In this document: one piece after another, positions 17,190 through 22,993 of the stretch | Layout: each line of letters opens with the position of its first letter | Numbering within the stretch: position 1 is the first letter of the stretch | Source of the DNA: Acetobacterium bakii | GTDB taxonomy: Bacteria > Bacillota > Clostridia > Eubacteriales > Eubacteriaceae | Direction: 5' to 3' | Length of the DNA: 33,371 bases | NCBI RefSeq assembly: GCF_001263355.1 | Contig: NZ_LGYO01000061.1 | Coordinates: 1 to 33,371, forward strand | Position numbers and translations under genes: made by a program | The notes under the pieces: model-generated | The model's database searches: none | Told to the model about the DNA's origin: nothing | Seen by the model: the letters and a program-made list of their open reading frames with translations, nothing else

Positions 17190-17204
17190 TTATAATCATT
17201 ATAA
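17190..17204. promoter_or_regulatory. PerR box before rubrerythrin
   Basis: TTATAATCATTATAA matches the PerR operator consensus TTATAATNATTATAA at every defined base. It lies 11 bases before the rubrerythrin start, just downstream of a TATAAT at 17174-17179 that is the likely -10. PerR represses rubrerythrin genes in clostridia, so peroxide-inducible control is expected. Confidence 0.85.
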
Positions 17205-17215
17205 AGGAGGAAATT

Positions 17216-17812
17216 ATGGGTAAATTAAAAGGAACCAAAACATTAGAGAATTTAATGGCAGCATATGTTGGTGAATCACAGGCAAGAATGCGTTATACAT
17301 TTTTTGCATCGATAGCTAAAAAAGAAGGGTATCAGCAAATTTCAGATATTTTCACAGAAACAGCCGGAAATGAAAAAGAACATGGGGAAATATTCTACAA
17401 GTATATTGCTGAGAATGAATATGTTCTTGGGGAAGCCGTTGACATCAATGTTAACGCAACCTTTCCAGTAGCTCTTGGAGATACGAAAAATAATCTTCTT
17501 CATGCAGCATCCGGGGAAAATGAAGAATGGCATGATCTTTATCCCGCCTTTGCGGAAATCGCAAAACAAGAAGGCTTCCCAGAAATTGCAGCCAGCTGGC
17601 TGGCCATCGTTATAGCAGAAAAGGCCCATGAAACACGTTATTTAAAATTAGCTGCGAATATTGAACTTGGCAGAGTCTTCAAGCGTTTCAGTGAAGTCAA
17701 ATGGAAATGTGGCAACTGCGGTTATATTCATACCGGCGCAGAAGCTCCTGAGCTTTGTCCAGCATGTAAACATCCCCAGGCATATTTTGAAATTTTTGAA
17801 GAAACCTATTAA
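17216..17812 (+). CDS. rbr: Rubrerythrin
   Basis: Cytoplasmic NADH-linked peroxidase of 198 residues that protects anaerobes from peroxide. The ferritin-like four-helix domain carries the di-iron ligands (Glu20, Glu53, His56, Glu135, His138 are the visible candidates). A C-terminal rubredoxin-type domain has Cys165, Cys168, Cys181 and Cys184. AAAGGAGG precedes ATG 17216; an upstream in-frame start at 17159 would run through the PerR box and has no site. A perfect stem-loop terminator follows, so it is monocistronic. Confidence 0.96.
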   Translation: MGKLKGTKTLENLMAAYVGESQARMRYTFFASIAKKEGYQQISDIFTETAGNEKEHGEIFYKYIAENEYVLGEAVDINVNATFPVALGDTKNNLLHAASGENEEWHDLYPAFAEIAKQEGFPEIAASWLAIVIAEKAHETRYLKLAANIELGRVFKRFSEVKWKCGNCGYIHTGAEAPELCPACKHPQAYFEIFEETY

Positions 17813-17826
17813 GTCTTTCATTAAAT

Positions 17827-17860
17827 AAAAAAACAGCTGCTTTTTTGCAGCTGTTTTTTT
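17827..17860. terminator. Rubrerythrin terminator
   Basis: Perfect 14-bp stem (17827-17840 with 17847-17860) around six T, with A-run and T-run flanks. Confidence 0.92.
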
Positions 17861-17925
17861 AGATTGTGCGGATGATTTAATAATGTAGTGATAAAATTGT
17901 AAAAAAAAATGAAAACGGAGGCAGT

Positions 17926-18504
17926 ATGGCTCATAAATTTAGTCTTAAAAGTAAAAGTAAGCTTGATAATGAGTGGCGGAGGGAAAATCTTCCGGCAGCC
18001 CAAACATTAAAAAATCTGGGTCTGACCAGTGAAGATGTGGTTGCAGATATTGGCAGCGGTATTGGCTATTTTACAATCCCTGCCGCTCAGCTGGTTAATG
18101 GCGAAAACCAGGTTTTTGCATTGGATATATCAGAGGAAATGCTGGCAGAAGTGAAGCAGCGAATGGCTGATGCAGGGCTTTCGAATATAATCACCATAAA
18201 AACAGAGGAATATGATTTAAAAATCCCTGATGCATCGGTTACCTATGCGTTGATCGTAAATGTGCTTCATGAAATTAAAGATCAAAACCGGATGATTGAT
18301 GAGATCCATCGCATTTTAAAACCGAATGGTCAAATCGCAATTATTGAATGGATTAAGGCAGATATGGAAATGGGGCCACCCTGTGATGGGCGCATCGGGA
18401 AAGAAGAATTGATTCATTTATTGACCTCAAAAAACTTTGAATATGTGAATTCAACAGAATTCGCAACTGTTTTTTATGGAGTGGTTTTCAGACGCCTGGC
18501 TTAG
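17926..18504 (+). CDS. Class I SAM-dependent methyltransferase
   Basis: Soluble methyltransferase of 192 residues, UbiE/arsenite-methyltransferase-like fold. SAM motif I is DIGSGIG at residues 41-47, motif II/acidic loop ALDIS near residue 66, and the post-strand-4 segment NVLHEIKD follows the family pattern. The substrate is unknown; menaquinone and arsenic roles are not supported by neighbours. Start ATG 17926 has ACGGAGGCAGT before it. It stands alone between a terminator and a structured intergenic element. Confidence 0.82.
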   Translation: MAHKFSLKSKSKLDNEWRRENLPAAQTLKNLGLTSEDVVADIGSGIGYFTIPAAQLVNGENQVFALDISEEMLAEVKQRMADAGLSNIITIKTEEYDLKIPDASVTYALIVNVLHEIKDQNRMIDEIHRILKPNGQIAIIEWIKADMEMGPPCDGRIGKEELIHLLTSKNFEYVNSTEFATVFYGVVFRRLA

Positions 18505-18569
18505 AAGCAAAAAAGAAATAATGCTATGATGCCTTATTTCCTTCAGACTGTAGACAAAATAGAATCTAA

Positions 18570-18669
18570 GTTCTGGGGACAATCGTAACATCAGTTGTCG
18601 GCATCATGGCGAACAGGCATCGCCTGTGCGATCATGCAGCAGACAACGATTTACCATTGTCCCCAGGAC
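18570..18669. repeat. Nested inverted repeat A in a convergent gap
   Basis: About 100 bases fold into three stacked stems: an outer 14-bp stem (18570-18583 with 18656-18669, one G-U), a middle GTTGTC/GACAAC (18594-18599 with 18642-18647), and an inner ACAGGC/GCCTGT with a three-base loop (18613-18618 with 18622-18627) extended by GCAT/ATGC (18601-18604 with 18634-18637). No T-run follows, so it is not a simple terminator. It lies between two convergent genes. It may be a mobile palindromic repeat or a structured RNA. Confidence 0.6.
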
Positions 18670-18709
18670 GGGTTTGTTGACAAACTCAAAGAAATAGTGT
18701 TTTAATGTA

Positions 18710-19363
18710 TTATTTCTTTTTTATTTCTTTAAGATTTTTCACCATGACCCCAAAGGTTTCATGGGTTATTTTTGTAGGATCAAATTTAAGTGCTTTAAAT
18801 GTAATTTGCACACAAAATCCTATGGCAAAAGCGGAGAGCACGGTGCCAAGACCAACAAGTCCACCGAGCGACCATCCAATAATAACAACACTTACTTCCA
18901 GAATTCCCCGACACAGGCCCACCGGCAGTTTTGTTTTCCGGGTGATTGCAACCATCAGGCTGTCTCTTGGGCCGGCACCAAAAGAAGATGAAATATAAAA
19001 GTAAGTTCCCAGAGAAATGATGAAAAGCCCAAGAATCATGATGGCACATCCCAGCCAAAAATTATTGAATAGAGGAATAAAATCCAGAAAAAGGATGAGA
19101 TCCATAAAGAGTCCGATCATAAACATATTAAAGATCGTGCCAAGCCCGATTTTTTCACCCAAAAGAAAAACAATGAAAACAATTATTGCTCCGACTGCGG
19201 TGTTCACAAGGCCGATACTCACACCCAGGGTTTGGCTGATGCCACTGTGAAGAACCTCCCAGGGGGCATAACCCACATTTGCCCGCATGGTGATGACTAT
19301 CCCAAGACCATACAGAAACAGTCCAAAATTAAGTCGTATGAATCGAAAGATATAAGATAACAT
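18710..19363 (-). CDS. YczE/YitT-like integral membrane protein
   Basis: Membrane protein of 217 residues with about five hydrophobic helices. The N-terminal RLNFGLFLYGLGIVITMRANVGYAPWEVLHSG stretch, with the APWEVL motif and the later FGAGPRDSLM motif, is the hallmark of the YczE family. Its function is not established. AAGGAG precedes the ATG. A stem (AAAGAAATA/TATTTCTTT, about 18689-18718) overlaps the stop and may terminate it. It is not in an operon. Confidence 0.88.
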   Translation of the reverse strand: MLSYIFRFIRLNFGLFLYGLGIVITMRANVGYAPWEVLHSGISQTLGVSIGLVNTAVGAIIVFIVFLLGEKIGLGTIFNMFMIGLFMDLILFLDFIPLFNNFWLGCAIMILGLFIISLGTYFYISSSFGAGPRDSLMVAITRKTKLPVGLCRGILEVSVVIIGWSLGGLVGLGTVLSAFAIGFCVQITFKALKFDPTKITHETFGVMVKNLKEIKKK

Positions 19364-19513
19364 TGATAAGCTCCTTTTTTTGATAATGTTCCCAGTATAA
19401 CATAAAAATGAAATTGATTAAAGAAAACATGAGAATCTAGTTTTCGGTAAAAATAATTGTTGATTATGATATAATAATTAGACAAACAAAAAGAAAAAGC
19501 CACGGGAGGTTGA

Positions 19514-20152
19514 ATGATGAAAGTATTAGGAATTAATGGAAGCCCACACGCTGAGGGAAATACCTTTACTGCGCTCTCTATTGCAGGTGAAATTTTCGCA
19601 CAGGAAAGCATTGAATTTGAAATTTTCAATGTGGGAATGAAGGCTGTCCAGGGATGTACGGGATGCGGTGCCTGCGGAAAAAATAAAAATGAAGAATGTA
19701 TTTTTACAAAAGATGTTGTAAATGAAGGCATCCAAAAGATGAAAGAAGCAGATGGTATTATTTTGGGAACTCCAGTGCATTTTTCCGGTATCGGTGGGAA
19801 TATGAAATCTTTTCTTGACCGAGCCTTTTATGTAGCCGGTAACAATGGCGGAATCTTCCGTCACAAGGTTGGTGCCTCGGTTACAGCCGTGCGCCGTTCT
19901 GGTGGGGTGACAACCCTGGACCAACTTAACCATTTTATAACCTATGCTGAAATGGTATTGGCCACTGGGAACTACTGGAATGTGATTCATGGCCGTAAGC
20001 CCGGTGAAGCGGAGCAGGATATCGAAGGCGCCCAGGCTATTGAAGTCACGGCTCAAAATATGGCCTGGATCTTAAAGTTAATTGAAAATGGAAAAGGAAT
20101 TGTTCCGGAACCGAATCCGGTTAATAAAGTCTTTATGCACTTTATTCGATAA
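19514..20152 (+). CDS. Flavodoxin-fold iron-sulfur flavoprotein
   Basis: Protein of 212 residues with an FMN-binding flavodoxin-like fold (GINGSP at 6-11, GTPVHFSG near 83-90). A compact cysteine motif at Cys48, Cys51, Cys54 and Cys62 (CX2CX2CX7C) resembles that of archaeal and clostridial iron-sulfur flavoproteins, which bind a 4Fe-4S cluster and pass electrons from ferredoxin to O2 or peroxide. The start may be either of two adjacent ATGs at 19514 or 19517; GGAGG stands before both. It fits the oxidative-stress theme of the region but no partner is adjacent. Confidence 0.87.
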   Translation: MMKVLGINGSPHAEGNTFTALSIAGEIFAQESIEFEIFNVGMKAVQGCTGCGACGKNKNEECIFTKDVVNEGIQKMKEADGIILGTPVHFSGIGGNMKSFLDRAFYVAGNNGGIFRHKVGASVTAVRRSGGVTTLDQLNHFITYAEMVLATGNYWNVIHGRKPGEAEQDIEGAQAIEVTAQNMAWILKLIENGKGIVPEPNPVNKVFMHFIR

Positions 20153-20154
20153 TA

Positions 20155-20182
20155 AAAAAGCAGGCATTTGATTGCCTGCTTC
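20155..20182 (-). terminator. Hairpin after the flavoprotein gene
   Basis: AAGCAGGCA (20158-20166) pairs with TGCCTGCTT (20173-20181). The A-run lies on the left, so it works best for leftward transcription; plus-strand termination would be weak. Confidence 0.6.
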
Positions 20183-20189
20183 TGAGTGC

Positions 20190-20308
20190 TGACCAACCGC
20201 GTTGCGGACATTTATTTATCGTTGTGTGCTTGCAATTCGAACAGTCTGTCGACTGTTCGCCTTGATGCACACAACTGATGAAATAAAAATCCACAACGCG
20301 GTTGGTCA
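20190..20308. repeat. Nested inverted repeat B in a convergent gap
   Basis: About 119 bases with three nested stems: an outer 15-bp perfect stem (20190-20204 with 20294-20308), a middle GTTGTGTGC/GCACACAAC (20221-20229 with 20267-20275), and an inner CGAACAGTC/GACTGTTCG (20238-20246 with 20251-20259, four-base loop). It sits between two terminator hairpins in a gap of convergent genes. The architecture resembles element A and both inner stems contain CGAACAG or GAACAG. Confidence 0.65.
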
Positions 20309-20328
20309 AATTACTTTGCCTGTATATC

Positions 20329-20387
20329 AAAAAAAGCAACCTCATACAAAGATATTAAATCTTAGTTTGAGGTTGCTTTTTTTATTG
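20329..20387. terminator. Bidirectional terminator by the DUF4097-like gene
   Basis: AAAAAAGCAACCTCA before and TGAGGTTGCTTTTTTT after a short loop, with core GCAACCTCA/TGAGGTTGC at 20336-20344 and 20368-20376. It serves the minus-strand gene ending at 20394. Confidence 0.85.
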
Positions 20388-20393
20388 CTTCGT

Positions 20394-21248
20394 TTAGGTC
20401 TGGGGATTAAAATTAATTTCAACCGCGCCAACCCCGCCGTTTACTTCCAGACTATTGGTGGCTGTTTTTGGTCCGGTGCCATTTTCTGAAAGTTTATTAC
20501 CATTTACGGTAATGGGACCAAGACCCTGATCGGCATCAATAAAATAATCCTGAGCATTGCCATCAATATTCAGAATTGTCTGACCAACCCCACAGTCCAG
20601 TTTAAAATCTCCTGTGAGCTGACCTTGAATCTCGACTAAACCAACGCCGCTTTCAATGTCAAAGTTATGGAGTTTAACTGAGGTAAATGAAACCGCTCCG
20701 GCACCGCCGCTGAGCTTTCCGGATTGAGCCTGAACATTGGTAGCTACAAGTTCTCCAGCACCCTGGGTAAGATTGAGTTCTTTGGCAGATATCCCATTGA
20801 TTTCACCACGGCCGGCACCCATTTCTAAATCTACACGGTTGAGAATGGTGTCCTTTGGAATGGTAATGACCAATGTGGGTGCTTTTTTTTGTCGTAACAG
20901 GTTGCCGAATAGATTCACATTTCCTTGGTCTTCGATGATTAAAGTACCGTTCTCAACCTGAATTTTTAAACCTGATGACAGATCAGAGCCGCCAATCATA
21001 AATTTATCTCCGGACTGGACAATTAGGTTCCCTGCGTTAAAATTTACATCCATATTTTCAATCTTTTCCGAATATTCTTGATTAAAATCCTTGGTAATAC
21101 TCTGCTGTGTCAGTATGTTGTTTCGCATTAAGCCAAGGCTGCTCAGGACTAAAATGCCGCCATTAACAATCATCGAAATGAGTCCAAGAGCGATGATTAA
21201 ACCAAAGGCAATGCCAAAATATTTAATCCAATGGTTATTTGTTTTCAT
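20394..21248 (-). CDS. DUF4097-like cell-envelope protein
   Basis: Protein of 284 residues with one N-terminal membrane helix (about 11-36) and an outside region of repeated short beta strands with frequent Gly-Val-Gly and Gly-Ala-Gly patterns, as in DUF4097 beta-helix proteins (for example NGGVGAVEINFN at the end). Its start overlaps the stop of the upstream LiaF-like gene in ATGA (21245-21248), so the two are translationally coupled. This fits an envelope-stress output protein, but no LiaRS kinase is present. The function is unknown. Confidence 0.75.
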   Translation of the reverse strand: MKTNNHWIKYFGIAFGLIIALGLISMIVNGGILVLSSLGLMRNNILTQQSITKDFNQEYSEKIENMDVNFNAGNLIVQSGDKFMIGGSDLSSGLKIQVENGTLIIEDQGNVNLFGNLLRQKKAPTLVITIPKDTILNRVDLEMGAGRGEINGISAKELNLTQGAGELVATNVQAQSGKLSGGAGAVSFTSVKLHNFDIESGVGLVEIQGQLTGDFKLDCGVGQTILNIDGNAQDYFIDADQGLGPITVNGNKLSENGTGPKTATNSLEVNGGVGAVEINFNPQT

Positions 21249-21922
21249 TTAATTTCTGTGCCTCCAAAGATAGAAACGCTATTAACATAAATGGTAGGTG
21301 GATTTTCCTCAAGGGGTTGGTTGGCCTTATTAGAGGTACCGCCAAAGATTGGGGTACTTGATACTTCAACCCGAACATTTGATGGTACCATGATGTCAAT
21401 GCCACCAAAAACAGCAGTTGTTGAAAGATAGATATCTTCAGTGATAATGGCTTGTCTTAAATCCAACTCAACGCCACCAAAAATTGCAGTTAAAGAAGCG
21501 CCTTTAAATTCTTGACCTGGAAATTTTAATTCCTGGGAACCGAAAATCGCAGAATAATCATTAAGACCATCCTTATTCAAACGTTTAATGATTTGCGAAT
21601 TTTTACTGATCTTATCCTTGAAGATAATGCTAAGACCAATGGCCACAATAATAATTGGAAAAATAAGGTCACCGATGATCTGACCATTGAAGAAACCCTG
21701 GGCAGAAACCAGAAATAGAATACCGACACCTAAACCAATAACGTTCCAGAGTTGGAGTCCATTTTGAAACATACTGATAACACAGGGGATGATAATAAAT
21801 AAAGTCCACCAACCATTAAAAAATAGTTCAAAATTCCATAATCCAAAAACATTTCCTGCAAACCCAAGTCCTATTACTACTAATACTAAACCCCATAACA
21901 GATTTCCAACACGATTTCTCAT
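21245..21922 (-). CDS. LiaF-like membrane protein
   Basis: Membrane protein of 225 residues. Four hydrophobic segments in the first 105 residues (GNLLWGLVLVVIGLGFAGNVFG, the WTLFIIIPCVIS region and two more) are followed by a soluble domain of repeated FGG motifs (AIFGGVELDL, AVFGGIDIMVP, PIFGGTS, SIFGGTEIK), the LiaF/DUF5668 pattern. LiaF proteins restrain the LiaRS cell-envelope stress system in Bacillales; none is visible here. GGAGC precedes the start. It is the first gene of a two-gene operon with the DUF4097-like protein. Confidence 0.8.
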   Translation of the reverse strand: MRNRVGNLLWGLVLVVIGLGFAGNVFGLWNFELFFNGWWTLFIIIPCVISMFQNGLQLWNVIGLGVGILFLVSAQGFFNGQIIGDLIFPIIIVAIGLSIIFKDKISKNSQIIKRLNKDGLNDYSAIFGSQELKFPGQEFKGASLTAIFGGVELDLRQAIITEDIYLSTTAVFGGIDIMVPSNVRVEVSSTPIFGGTSNKANQPLEENPPTIYVNSVSIFGGTEIK

Positions 21923-21952
21923 TTCAGCTCCTTTGTTTGATTATTTTTTGTT

Positions 21953-21982
21953 ATTATACCATATTTTTGATAAAAAAATCAA
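21953..21982 (-). promoter_or_regulatory. Promoter of the LiaF-like operon
   Basis: Minus-strand TATAAT (21953-21958) with an upstream TGG that gives an extended -10, and TTGATT (21977-21982) 18 bases before it. About 30 bases before the start codon. Confidence 0.6.
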
Positions 21983-22090
21983 TTCCAGGGCATAATAATA
22001 CCAGGGATGAGATGATTTAATTTCATTGGCTGCCATTTTATCTCTTAACAGCTGAACACCCTTAAAAGAGAGCAAAAAGGAGAAGCAGAT

Positions 22091-22609
22091 ATGGCACTTA
22101 CAGAGGTAAAGCGGTTTATGAATTATATTGCCGAAAATCGGAAAACACTTGAGGAATATAACAAAAAACTATTGGAATCAGGGAGCTTTGTTTTCACAGA
22201 TCCTGTTTTGGTGTCAAGCGGTTATTATGTATCACCCATGCTCCCGGAAAATCTTGAGGATGAACTGCTTCAGAGAATTATTGATATGGATGAAAAATCC
22301 GCCCGGAAGTTAGAAAAAATCAGTGAGTCTCAAGGCAAAAAAATTAGTTTAAAAGATCGTCTGGTTCGGAAATTTGATGAATTATGGTATCCAAAAGAAA
22401 CTCCAGAGGAACGAATTCTTACTCGCGATGAAGCAAAACGGCATAAGATTTTTAATCGTTTAGCTGAGTTGGCCCGGGATGATGGGTTTGATATTTCAAC
22501 GGATGATCTTTTGTATTACATCGGAAAGTCTGTAATGGTTATTATAAAGGAGCATCCTGAATATGAGGATGCCCAAATTTTTGATGCGATTTTAAATTCT
22601 TTTGAGTAG
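22091..22609 (+). CDS. Hypothetical protein, charged and soluble
   Basis: I do not recognise this 172-residue protein. It has no signal peptide, no membrane helix and no cysteine. It is rich in Glu, Lys and Asp and looks helical, with predicted helices at about 1-25, 55-100 and 110-170. A central RKFDELWYPKETPEER segment is followed by a long helical C-terminus. AAGGAG stands eight bases before the ATG. The next gene is an autoregulated ArsR repressor with its own promoter, so this gene is probably monocistronic. Confidence 0.6.
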   Translation: MALTEVKRFMNYIAENRKTLEEYNKKLLESGSFVFTDPVLVSSGYYVSPMLPENLEDELLQRIIDMDEKSARKLEKISESQGKKISLKDRLVRKFDELWYPKETPEERILTRDEAKRHKIFNRLAELARDDGFDISTDDLLYYIGKSVMVIIKEHPEYEDAQIFDAILNSFE

Positions 22610-22636
22610 TTTTTGAGCAAAGGAAAAAAATTTTCC

Positions 22637-22664
22637 TTGACATATTACAATATTGTAATATAAT
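22637..22664 (+). promoter_or_regulatory. ArsR-operon promoter with 18-bp palindromic operator
   Basis: TTGACA (22637-22642), 16-base spacer, TATAAT (22659-22664). The palindrome TATTACAATATTGTAATA (22643-22660) fills the spacer and overlaps the -10. This is where an autoregulating repressor would sit; the first gene after it encodes an ArsR protein. Confidence 0.75.
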
Positions 22665-22702
22665 AATAATGTAATTAACAATAGTTGATTGGAGACAAAT
22701 CA

Positions 22703-22993
22703 ATGGAAATAAGTAGAAAAGATTATGAGCAACCAGCTGAAATGCTAAAAGCTCTTGGACACCCGGTCAGACTGTGTATCACAAAAGGCCTCATTTCAAA
22801 GGGACGCTGTAATGTATCCTATATGGAAGAATGTCTTGAGGTTTCCCAATCGGCTATTTCCCAACATTTATCTAAACTAAGAAATGCTGGGATTGTCAAA
22901 GGGTATCGAACCGGGAATGAAGTTTATTATGAAGTTATCAGTGAACATGCAAAAAAAATAGTGAATTCGTTATTTGAGGAGGAAACAATATGA
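22703..22993 (+). CDS. ArsR-family repressor, sulfur-linked
   Basis: Winged-helix repressor of 96 residues. The helix-turn-helix is LEVSQSAISQHLSKL, residues about 45-59. Cysteines are at 25, 36 and 44. The metal-binding ELCVCDL motif is not present; spaced cysteines of this kind occur in ArsR proteins that sense persulfides or redox state. Start ATG 22703 is behind GGAGA; an in-frame TTG at 22685 would add six residues. The gene overlaps the next by four bases (ATGA), and that gene encodes a sulfur-transfer fusion enzyme. Sensing of reactive sulfur is inferred. Confidence 0.82.
   Translation: MEISRKDYEQPAEMLKALGHPVRLCITKGLISKGRCNVSYMEECLEVSQSAISQHLSKLRNAGIVKGYRTGNEVYYEVISEHAKKIVNSLFEEETI

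Noticed and set aside
19462-19477. PerR-like site before the flavoprotein gene
   Set aside because: The AT-rich stretch ATTATGATATAATAAT has too many mismatches to the PerR consensus, and it overlaps the TATAAT -10 candidate.
19526-20056. Open frame of 176 codons on the minus strand, opposite the flavoprotein gene
   Set aside because: It lies entirely on the antisense strand of a well-supported gene, has no ribosome site and no recognisable domain.
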